Shown here in pieces: positions 12,301-24,300 of a DNA stretch of 64,000 bases (positions within the stretch are counted from its first letter, which is position 1; each line of letters opens with the position of its first letter). The notes beneath the pieces are model-generated. The model saw nothing but the letters and a program-made list of their open reading frames with translations. It did not search any database and was not told where the DNA came from. The translations under genes were made by a program, and so were the position numbers. The stretch comes from Dicaeum eximium (lineage: Eukaryota > Chordata > Aves > Passeriformes > Dicaeidae). The stretch spans positions 62,001 to 126,000 of the forward strand of contig VWZP01008271.1 in assembly GCA_013396995.1 (NCBI GenBank). Reading direction: 5' to 3'.

Positions 12301-15300
12301 ACTTCTAGGACTACCACAATAAATATCTATCTGTTATCATCCTTCTCTAAGTCAGTTTTGATACAAAAAAAAAATTTATATTAGTACCTTACTACTTCTG
12401 ACTCTACTATTCCTCCAGTTCTACACTGCCTTGCTAAGTCCAAATTTCGCACCCTGCATCTGCAGTTTCAATCCCTCCATGCACAGCTCTTAGCATTTAC
12501 ATAAGAAATTTCCCACTGTTCTTACTGACATTTTATACTTTTACAGAATGTTCTGTCTGCCACCAATCTTCTGTTTTCTAAACAAATTCAGCCTCCCTGT
12601 GCAGGTCAAGTTTTCCAACCCACTTATCATACTTGGTGCTTGCTTTTGGCCTGTTTCCAGTTTGTCTGCAATTTTTTTCAACCATGGCACTCCAAACAAC
12701 ATAATTATCCAGCAGAGACTTCTCTCCTGACATTGAAAATGACTTCTGGTAGCCCACATGTACTATACTTCTGTAAATATGTCCCAGAATGATGTTTGTT
12801 TGATTTATATCAACACCATAACGTAAACTCCTACTGACTTTTGTAATCTGCTAGTCTGTTACTCTTAACTTTGCACAAAAACCTTTAATTTTTTCACAAT
12901 TCTGTATACAGTATTATTTTATTAATTTCATCAAAATAATTTTGAATTTCATCTTCACCAATGAAGTTGTACCTGTAATTTGATTTTAGCTGTGGGTTAT
13001 GCATATGTTCTGTATTTCAACACCTCATTATGGAGCAAATAAAGACATTCTTATGATACATCCCTGGTTGTACTGTCTATGAGATACTGATCTCCAAAGA
13101 TTATTTGAACTGTCTTGAATGTGGCTGATAGAGAACACATGATAGGTGATAGAAGTCTGTGGTTGATTTTCATGGCATCACTCCTTATTCTTCCCCTGTG
13201 GGACATCTTGGACTGAATTCTGGTCTATTATAGCAGGTTGTGCTATAAATGTCATTCAATAAAATACACAATAAAAACTGTGCTATTGATGTCATTCAAT
13301 GTGATTAAACTTGCATGTACTTCTCAAATCAGAAAGGAACAAAGAATGAGACTTTTAATGATCACTGTATTTGCCACGTGCTTAGCAAGGCTTCTGTGCT
13401 CTGTGATGAACTTCATCTTGTTGACACTTTTGCAGAATTTTGTGTTTTATTACATGGGATTAAACTGATTAATTGACATTCAAACATACTATACCTAATA
13501 GTTTCTTATCTGAGGAAGCAATAATTGCTTTGAAGATGGCTATGAAAATTCTGTCTTGTTTCAACAATTCCATCAAATGGTTACTTCCATTTTCTAAGTA
13601 ATCAAAGAATATTTCCTAATACTTGAACCTTCTGCTCTATGAGATATCTGAGTGACTGCTCAGTGGTTTTCTAGTTCTCTCTTCTTAGGAATGCTTCCTT
13701 ATCTTTAAATTCACCTTGGCTTATTTAAATTGCACTCAAAATTCTCCTAAAATGCTTACAGTGCCCTAATTCTTAGATTGATAGCTTTGAGCTGTGGTCA
13801 CCAAAAATGTTGTGTTCCTGTGGTAAATTTACCACAGTGCTATTGTTAGACCAGAATGTTCTCTGGTAAATTTACCATAGGAAAATTATGGTTTTTTGTA
13901 ACCTTACTGTATGCATCACTGAATTTCATCTTCCCTTTTTGTATTCAAATACTTTTCAGCAGAGATTCAAATGTTCTCAGAGATTATCAGTTATTTTTTC
14001 TATGTTTCTAAATAGTTTTGCAGGCCTTCTCTCCACCCCCCACCCCTGGGTTTTGTTACACTTTTGTTCCATCTCACAGTTTTATCTGCTTCCACCCATT
14101 ATTGATTCTCCTCGGGGAAATTTTCTTCCTTAGATCCCCAATCCCAATAAAACATACTTTGTTGTCCTAGGGTGACTTTACTTGTCCCAAACCAAGACAT
14201 TTATAGAGAAGAAATGTCCTAAAGTCTGGATCCATGAGCCCCAGTAAGAAAACCTCTGTGTTTTATGCAAATTTTTGTCTGAGATTTGTGTCATCTCCAG
14301 ACAGTGGCAAACAGACAATTCACTAACAGGATATTTAGCTCTGACACTTGATTACAACTCTGGTTTCTATAAGCTGGTTAGTAAATGTCAGACTTCTGAG
14401 TGTTGTATCTCTCACTGCTTTCCAAATAAGAAAATAATTATTCAGGAAGTATCCATCGAATCAAGTACCATGAGAAGAATCCTGAATCTCTGGGGCACTT
14501 TTCTAGTTTTGACACTTCTTTCAGCTATGTCTGTTCAATTTATCCTCATTGTTACTACAGCCATGGTTTTTATACTTCAGCCCTTTCTATGTCCAACAGA
14601 TAAGCAGAACAATAATTTTACTTAGAAAATTTCTTGTCACTTACATATTATTTTGCATTTTATTCTTCCAGGTCTTCAGTCATAAACATTGAGATTTTTT
14701 TTGTTCACTGCACTGTAGAGAGGGTTATTTTTTTCCCTCTTCAGAATATTCTAGTAAACTAGATAATGGGGTGCCAAAAAGGAGTCATATGAAAGGAGCT
14801 TGCTAAGCCTGCTACCAGTAATGAAGAAGTGGAAGGGGTAGAGGAACAAGCTATGGACCACCTAACTGGTCTCACAAAACCCAGATAAAATACTTTTTTT
14901 CCAAGTAAATGCCTCTGGAGATTGTATGGCTAGGTTCTGGGTATTAGTTCTCCTACATTTCCTGTCTGTTGTATTAGCATGCAGTTAAAGCCTTCCTATA
15001 CCTATAGCCATATTTGCTGGGTGGAAACTCCCCACTAGAGGCTCTTGATGTTGTTTCTTATCATTGGCATTGCACTTTAGGCCTGCCTGTGTTTTCCTCC
15101 TCTTTTAGATTCTCTCATTTTTTGATTCCTCAATTGTGAACCCAAAGCTTTGACCTTTTCTTTGATGTCTTCTGCTCCACCCCTGAGTGGCTTGAGATTT
15201 TAAGCATTATTTCACTCCTTTCTGCAGCAACAAACAAATACTATCACCATTGCACTACTCTGGGAGATAACTCACTTTTATAAGAAAGCAAAATGAACTA

Positions 15301-18300
15301 CATTTACATAAGTACTTCCAGCTTCCTCCTGGAAATAATTTATGTGCATCATTGGGTGTTCTTTGAGTTTTATGTTAGAGAATCCAAGCCCTTTTGTCTT
15401 TCCTCTTATCCTTCACAAACAGACACACATAGAATACTTTAATCTGAAATCAACTGTAACATCAGCAGGACCACTGGAAAATAAACCAGCCAAAAGAAAC
15501 AAAAATCTTTTTCGCCTTTGCTGAAATAGAGAAACATGAGCCATTTAAAGTACTTTTTGAGCAAAACTCAAACAAATAACTTGAACGTGGACCCTTTCCT
15601 TTTTAACTCCAGTTGAAGCCATTGTGTTGGTAAATACATATTTCCCTTCAAATAACTTTCAAAACCTTTTCTATATTCTGAAAATCAGTATCTACCAAAA
15701 GCAGAAGCCATTCCACATTATTTTCCACATGGACTTATTGACTGGATCTTGAAAAGCCTTGATATTTAACTCAAGGCTATTCTGGCAGAAACTGTATGTT
15801 TAGTTCCAGCTATACTGGCAAAACTCAACTATTCTTCCAATACATTTTTTTCCTTTAAGTGATTGATTTCACTGAATTGTCATTTTCCTCATATTCACAT
15901 GCAGAACACTGCAGCAGTGTATCACATCATTACTTTTACTGTAATACAATTTAGAATTTCATCCTAGAATCAGAGCAAGATAAATGTTGCATCAGCTGTG
16001 AGGATAAGTCAGGTTGGAATCAGATATTAAGGCAGTATCAGAAAAAACATATACATATCTTGTGGTAGGTGCAGTGTCTGCTGTTTTAAGGATGGAGAAT
16101 GACAGACTCAAAACCAGAGGCATAATCCTGCCTCTAGGCTGCAGCAAACAGTGCAGTGGGAAATATTGGCAGTTTGGCTTGCTGAAGAGTTTTCCACACG
16201 TTGGTGCTTTCTCCCATGTATCAAGGACTTGCAGCATCTCTCCCTTCTGCACCCAAGACTAGACAAGTTAAGGAATGGAAACACCTTCATTCTTCCTTGA
16301 CTGCTGTCATTTCCTGGCTGCTAGATGGCCAAACTTGGCAGTGGAGAAGTGAGCAAAAATTCAGAGCACCCTGTGGTTTCTCTACCCTGAGAGGACATGG
16401 AAAACTGGTCTTTGGGATGAGGAAAGAAACAAGTCATAATACCATCTTCATCTTTCCTCCTGCCAGTGAAACTGGGCCAGAGATTCCCTGAATGCAGCCC
16501 AGGCACTTCACAGGGTATGTTTCTGATGGCAAACCAATACAAATTAAAAACAACTCCACTGACGCCACTGTAGATATATTGGTGAGACTCAGTCAGCTCG
16601 GAGAGAAGCTCATTCATCTTCTCCTTTACACACCCACTGAGACAGCAGCTCTGCAGAGTCAGGGCAACCCAGCTTGGCTTGACTTTGTGGTTCTCTGGGA
16701 AAGAGAACCTGTTGTTGTACAGGAAGGGTTGTCCTGTGGTCCTCAGAGCATTGCTGCCTCTGGGACAGCTAGGGGACATGATATTTAAAAAATATTTATC
16801 CTTTTATCAGCCTTAATGTGTGTTGGAAAAAGGCACCAAATTACAAGGGCAGCCACGGAGGCATTCTGGCTATCATATGTCCCTGCCTTTCTAACCCTCT
16901 CTTTGCTCAAACAAAACACTGCATGAAACACTGGCCAAGTCTCTCTGAGAATTTATTTTCCCTTGGAGTCTAATTGCATATGATTTACTGTGTAAATGAC
17001 TATGACTAAAATCACTTGGCAAATTTCCCCTGCTATTGCATTGTTGTAAGGACTGCTTTCTCCGAATGAGCTGTTTACATGCTTTGGAAAATATGTAATT
17101 TTTAAAATCTGAAGAAGAATAAGGATTTATTCTATGAGAGAAATGGAAGCATTTGTCTTCAAGTGCCTTTTGTCAGGCATGGGAGATCAGGACATGTACA
17201 GATATGCAAGAAGTGTGTTGCACGTACATTACTCATATTCTGGCATCTACTGTGGAGTTACACATACACTGTGTGCTGTGAAGAGGACTGGCAATTATTC
17301 TGTGCTTACCTACAGGCTTTGCCCAAAACAAATTCCTGCTGAGCTCAGTGGGAATTCTGCAATTGATTACCTCAGACATTTGATTGACATGAACAATTAC
17401 ATTGTCTATGGCATGTTCATACTTGAAGGGCTTGCTTTTTAACAGTCCATTATTTCAGTAAAAGTTTTTCTGATGATCTGCCTGCACTGGCGAGTTTTTA
17501 TATCAATACTGCAAGTTTGCAGATGATACAAAACTGGGAGGAGCTGTTGACATCCTCCAGGGCAGGAAGACCCTGCAAATAGACCTTAAGAAATCAGAGA
17601 GATGGGCAATCACCAACCATATAAAGTTTAACAAAGGAAAAGTGCTGAATTATGCACGTGGGATGGAGCAGCCCTGGATGTACAGACAGACTGGGGAATG
17701 AGAGGCTGGGCAGCAGTGCCATGGAAAGGACCCTGGGCTTCTGCTCCATGGCAAGGTGAACATGAGCCAGCAGTGCCCTGGCAGCCAGGAGGGCCAAGCG
17801 TGTCCTGGGGGCATCAGGGACAGCATCAGCAGCTGGGCAAGGGAGGGGATTGTCCTGCTCTGCTCTGTGCTGGGGCAGCCTCACCTCCAGTGCTTTTGAG
17901 TGCCACAGTATAATGAAGTTATTAAACTATTAGAGAGCATCCAAAGGAGGGCAAGGAAGATGGTGAATGGACTTTAAGGAAGCCATATGAGGAGCAGCTG
18001 AGTCTGCTCAGCCTGGAGGAGACTGAGGGGAGACCTCATTGCAGTTACATCTTCCTTATGAGGGGAAGAGGAGGGGCAGACAGGCCTCTCTTCTCTGTGG
18101 TGACCTGTGATGTGACCCAAGGGAATGGCCTGAAGCTGAGTTGGGGGAGGTTTAGTTTGGATATCAGGAAAAGGTTCTTCATCCAGAGGGTGGTTGGGCA
18201 CTGGAACAGCTCCCCAGGGAATTGGTCACAGCACCAGCGTGACAGAGTTGAAGAAGCATTTGAACAATGCTCTCAGGCACAGGGTGTGACTCTTGGGGTG

Positions 18301-21300
18301 TCCTGTGTAGGGCCAGGAGTTGAACTCAATGGTCACTGTAAGTCTCTTCCAACTCAGCTTATTCTGTGATTCTGTGATAACTTAAAGTGAAGAAATAGGT
18401 TGCAGCTATATAAAAAATGAAGTAGCACGCAGGAACATCCTTCAGCACTGGAATTTAGTTGTCTGTACCAAACAATTCTTAAAATCCTCCCTGGCATGGT
18501 TTAGGCCTGGATCAATTAATACTTTCTCTACCAGTTCCTGGAGCTAATATGGGTGCCAGATCATTCCCAGTAGGTGGTCTCTGTAAGACCATCCTGTTTG
18601 GAAGAATAAGAGAGCACAGCAGTAGAGACACAGGTTGTCCCATGATAGTTTGCTTCAGTGCCAGAGCAAGGACCCAAGCACATTTAATTCACTGTTGCAG
18701 ACAGTGTCACAAATATTTAGGGCATTTTATGGAAAAAGCTTCTGTTGGTAATAAAGCAAGTTTATTTCTTACTCAAAGCTATTTGCAAATTCTCTTCCAT
18801 CTTGTTTTGCAACTTGACAGCTCACTTTGTAGGTCCCCACTGCTATGCAAAATTCCAGGCTCCACAAGCAAGAGTTGTACCATTGCTGGAATGACAATAT
18901 TTATACAATAAAGTGATTTTAAAAGTGTATACTTTAAAAAATGAAAATTGTATATATTTTTGACTTTTTTGTTAACAATCAAAATTGTCTTTAAAGCCTA
19001 GTGACATAAAAAAGGAAATCACTACTCTTCCTTTCAAGCCATCTTTAGAAAACTGTGTGAAACTAGGAGAAATTAAGTACAACATGGCAGGGAAAGAACT
19101 CTGCCTGGAGCCACCTAGACAGTGAACCATGCCCAGCAAATGCACCTTTTCTGGTCAGTCCAACAACAGACACATCTGCAGTAGAGAAACACTCTTAGTT
19201 TTAAGATGTCTTTGGAAGTCTCTCTGAATTCTACGAATGCGTGTGGAAGCCCACATGAAAAAACAGGGTGCTGGGCAGAGAGAAGGAGAGAAGTGATGCC
19301 CTGGGAGAGATTCTGAGCCACCACTGACTTCCCTGGCCCCTTCTCTGCTGTGGATGAATAGCCAGCTGCGTCCTTGAAACGTCCTGCAGCAGCACAGACA
19401 TTCTTTCCTAGAGATCCTGACATTTAAGTGTGCTTTCACCTTCCAACTAGTTACAGAGAAACTGCATTGCTTGGCCAGCCAAACACAAATTAGTACTTAC
19501 TTATGCATTTCTTTTACAGTGTGTTTTATATATACAGGTATTTGACTCTGTTCTCTGGAAACAGAGGAATGAAATAACTTCATTGTTGCTATGGAACAAA
19601 TACACTAGCTTCTAATTTTTTAAAACTTTGCACTCCAAATTTGCCTATTAAAACATCACTAGCATATCTCCCCATGGCAGAATGTTATTTTTAATAGCTT
19701 CTTTCTAGTTGCATTCTTTCTTATTCCTACAGGTTTGTATTTCTTTGCTTAAAAAAAAATCTGGTTTTTTGTTTATCCCTTATTGGAAAGCTGATATTTT
19801 CATAATCATATGACTTTGGGATCCAGAGTCTTTGAGAATGAGACAAATAAAGTTCTGGTAAAAATGATGACAACTGGCAAAGCAATGTAGCAAGATTCCA
19901 AATCTTCCCAGGCTGTTTCCAAGGTCCTACTAATACTGTTACAGTATAGTACTGTGTAGCATGATAGTGCATGCTGTATGGTATGTATTATATTTCACTA
20001 GGATTTCAATAATACCATTATCTAGACTTGTTATTTGTCCCCATCTCAGTTAACAGTTTTGTATTTCAAAGGTGCATTTCCTTTTCAGTACAGTAATTAA
20101 TGCTGGCAGAAGTGAAAGGAGGAAATACCTCCTGAGACACTTCAAACAGGCCTGTCTGCACCAGCACAATAAATATTGCATGTGTAAAAGATGTGGCATG
20201 AGGTAGTCTCACACCAACAGTAATGATTTTTGACACCGATACATTTGCACTTAAGATGTGAACTTGAATGGCAGGAGGTTTGAGCTTTTTAAAAGAGCAG
20301 ACCTTGGTGTGGGAAAGGTCTGTCTGGTTACATGGATGGGACTGATCATTCCTGATAGAAGATAAAGCCACAAACATGCAGTCTTTGAAAGTGTCAGTAG
20401 GGAACAATGATTTCATATGAAATATGCCCTATGCCCAAGAATTTGGGTTTGAATGGTGGGGAGCGGTTTTCGTATGGTCCTACTGTGTGTTTCAGCCCAG
20501 TGTGCACAAACTGCCTCTTTCCTGCAACTCCTGAAACAAGTTTCTGTGCAGCGTCCAGCCTTCCCCTTACTGCATTAAAAAAAAAAGAAATTAAACACAG
20601 GGCCCTATTCAGCTAAAAATAACCCCTGCAGCTGTACTGCCTGACCTCTTTGAGTCTCTTGTTCTCTGAAGATATTTATACAATTCTTAAAGGAAAAATA
20701 TCCCCTTTCCTGCAGTCACAGAGGAGGCTATAAGACATAATGATGATCCCATCCAGCAGAGCTGTTGTTCTGTTCTCTGTCACAGCAGAGAAAGTTGTGC
20801 CTGTCCACAGTATCCAAATCTCCTGGGCCTAAAAGGGCAGCAGAGAGCACAGGCTGCAAGTTGTTGTTTTTTTGGCCAAGAGTTTTCTTTCTTAAGAGAA
20901 ATGTGAACAGATCTATTTCATGCTCTGGTATTTCAACTGCCACTTCTGGACCAAGAATGTGGAGAAGCATGTGGATGGAAGAAGCAATTAATGAGGTTTC
21001 ATAGCAGAAATCTGATCATAAGGGAAAAAGGGGTGAGTGTGTGTGTCAGCCTGCACACTTCCTCTTGATTTCCGGGAGCAGCTTAAAGGAAGAGAAAAGA
21101 GACTGTTTGTGACTTCCTTCCATCCGAGGCCAAGTGGGTTTTGTGCAGTTTCCATTTCCCCATTTCTCAAGACTTATTCTGCACATTTGTGAGAGAAGGG
21201 TGGAGGTGAGAGTTAGCAGTGAAATTAAATAATTAAACATACAAAATACAGAAACAGGGAAAGCTTAAAGAAGGAGGGGAACTCTGAAGGTTATAAAGTG

Positions 21301-24300
21301 GGTTCACTTTTGTCTTTCTGCTTGTCAGACAGTTTCTCCCCAGAGCTATGATACAGACCACTGGCTATCATGCAGGAGTTTGCATGAGATTCAGATGTTT
21401 CCCACTGGAAGGAGCCAGAAGTGGAATAAGTCTGGTAAAAATGCTTAACAGGTAATAGAGTAGATACCTTTCATCTCCTAAGGCAAATAACAAGTCCAGT
21501 TTAAGGTTCATTAGGATTAAAGAAGAACAAAACTTTCGAAATAATACCAGTTGCAGAGGTCAAAATATACCTCTACTTCAGAAAAAAAAAGTTAGGCCTA
21601 TTATACGTTAATCATCTCTGAGGCTGTGGTTGAAGAAAACAGATTATTTATTCAGATGTCCTGACCCCATAACAAAAATAGTATATAGCAGTTCAGAATT
21701 TTAAATTTCCTTGTTGACACTTCTTTTAAGAAGAGCAAACTTGGACCGAAAGATGAGGATGCAAATATTTGTTAATTGTACGAAAATATTGCTGGATTTT
21801 TGTGTGAGCTCTATTTTGGCTTACCTGTTGTGCAAGTTTTGAATATTGATACTGGAACTTGCTATGGTAAGAGAGCATGTGAAAATATACAATTTTGTCT
21901 GGGCAGTTTTCTGCAGTAAACTAGAAAAACCAGTAAATTATGCTGTATTTTATATCACTTACTAAAACCATTACATAATACAGTTTTTAAAGTCATATTA
22001 AGCCTGTATGGTTTGTTTCTCTAATGATGGCCTGAGTATTTGACAATGTTCTTTTGCATATGAGATAGGAACACACAGCTCAACAGAAATGTGTTTAGCT
22101 CCATGTCTTCTCCAGTCTCCAGAGAAGTAGGCTAATTATTTCATAGCTGTATTTCTTTAAATGTGTTTTAACTTGTGTTTATGTTATTTTATTCCCAAAG
22201 GCCTTTGGCAAGTAAGCTGCTGGTTTCTGCAACCCTGATTTTGTGAAAAAAAATTAGGCATAGGTTCAACATGAAGCATACACGTAGTCCTACTGAGATA
22301 AATGAGAACTTCAGGGCAGCAGGGCTAAGCCTGTATTAGGCATGCCTTGGTCTCCAAAGAAGATGCTAGATCCTCGATCCATACCCACTGGCAAAGTGCT
22401 GGGGCTTAGTGGGCATTTTTAGCATCCAATTTCCTTGTTCCACAGCCCAAACGGCTTCCTTAGGAGTATTTAGGACACCACAATAGCCAACTCAGTCCAA
22501 TAAACATCCCACTGGGGCTGTGTCATGGCTCACCTGTACTGCCCAGTGCAGAGCAGTTTTGAAGTCCTTGTCCACCAGAGTCGGGTCTGCTCCCTTGTGC
22601 AGCAGAGTCTGGGTGTGCTGGGGTCTGTTGTGGAACGCAGCCCAGTGGAGTGAAGTCATTCCCTGCAAGCCACAAACCCAGAGGGCAAACTATTGTCACT
22701 CACAGGAGCACCCTTTAAGTCTCTGTAGATAAGCTAGGCAGCCCTGAAACCATCCAGGGCCAGCAAATTCTTCCCTCCTCACCTTGATTTGAAATAGTTA
22801 GTAGCAGCTTCTGAATTAGTGGAGTCACAAGGGGAAACCAAGTAACTAGCTTTTTGGAATTATTACAGAAAATGGATACAAATACAAATCCTTCCTCCAT
22901 ATAACAGGCTATAGCCTGTTATAAATAACATGTGGTCAGGGCCATGATGGCTGGGGGGACGGTTCCTCACTGCTCACCTTGAATCCTGCAAGAAAAGCCT
23001 GGTTTAGACTGGTGCTTTGGCAGTACACAGCGTGATGTTTGTGTTTGGTGTTATCTTTGATCCAAAATAAATATTAGAAGCTATTACTGCAGCTGGCACT
23101 AGTCAGCAAGCCAAAGAACTGACAGAGTGATGTCCACAAAAAAGTCACAATATAAACATTTTATATTTACTCTTCAGGGAGAAAACAAAGCAAATGGTAA
23201 GGTATACAGCTGCCTTTTCATTCCATCTTAGCCACATCCAGTCAGCGTTAATGGATCAGAGAATTCATGGCCTATATTTGCACCTTCAGCATTGCTACAC
23301 TCCCCTGTATTTTATTCTATATCCATAATAATTAGGATTTTCTGTATAAATTGACTAATTTATTATGTTTCTAACAAATTGCTAGTGTTTTTCAGGTGTG
23401 GTAACATTTCCCTTTGGGCAGGTGTTGTTTTCTCTCTTACCAGAAAAAAATGCATTTCAAGGGTCTTGCCTGATTTCCAAAAGGACAAAAAGCATTAAAA
23501 AAAAAAAGAAAAAGATTGAGTGGAAAAGCAATTAAAACTTGAACTAGAACCCCAATAAAGCCAGTTGGTAACAACCCAGGTAAAGTATGAGCTATATTGA
23601 TGCAGACAGCTTATCAGTGCATTTAAGTGGAAGCTGTTTGCAGTGATTTTCTGACTAAAAGCCTGAATGCCTTAGCATTCATTTCTCTCACTCATCACGT
23701 ATCTTATAAGAATTTTAAGTTCCCATGTGGCTTAAGTGTGGGTGATAACAAAACACAGCAGCTGAATGAGAGCAGTTTTGGTTTTACTTAGGGTTTGCAA
23801 AGCTTAATCATGGGGGTTTCAGTTTTGTGAAACCAAAACTGAGGGTAAACTCCTGCACCAATGGAACTTAATGGAGCTCTGCCATTGATGTCAGTAGGCA
23901 TGAAGGACTCAGTACCATTGATGGACACGTGTTTTCTGTGAGGCTTCAGTGAAGTGATTTCCAGCTGGGAAATGAATACTTGTCGCTAGTCCTGGAGAGG
24001 ATGAAAATCACTGAAGAAGGAGAAACTACAGTGTACCAGACCATCTTTCTGTCATCCTCTCTCAGTGTGTTGATATGGCCAAAAAAATCCTTGAAAAAGC
24101 AACTTTTTCTGTGTTTCTACTGTGGTAGTCAGGAGCATCAGCTGTAACATAAGAGTGTAAAACTGTGGATAGTTTTCAAAAATCTCTATAGTACAACTTC
24201 AAAACTCAGAGAGGTCAGTAGCAGATGCTAAGTGCAAAAATACAAGAAATAAGGCTTGACGATATACGGCCACCTAATATTTGGTAATCAGACTAAGGGT

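Larger units (their letters stand above)
10112..22533 (-). other. ANKRD55 intron 6 (about 12.4 kb)
   Basis: This is the longest intron in the window. It holds three old CR1 remnants (10450-13020), a pair of TGGTAAATTTACCA palindromes (13818-13880) and a younger CR1 (17500-18379). Between about 13020 and 17490, and from 18380 to 22530, I recognise nothing beyond AT-rich intron. Open frames there are short and lack homology to anything I know. Confidence 0.75.

Noticed and set aside
16321..16779. 152-codon minus-strand frame and overlapping plus-strand frame
   Set aside because: Both strands are open over the same stretch, which suggests a locally stop-poor sequence and not a gene. No homology was recognised.
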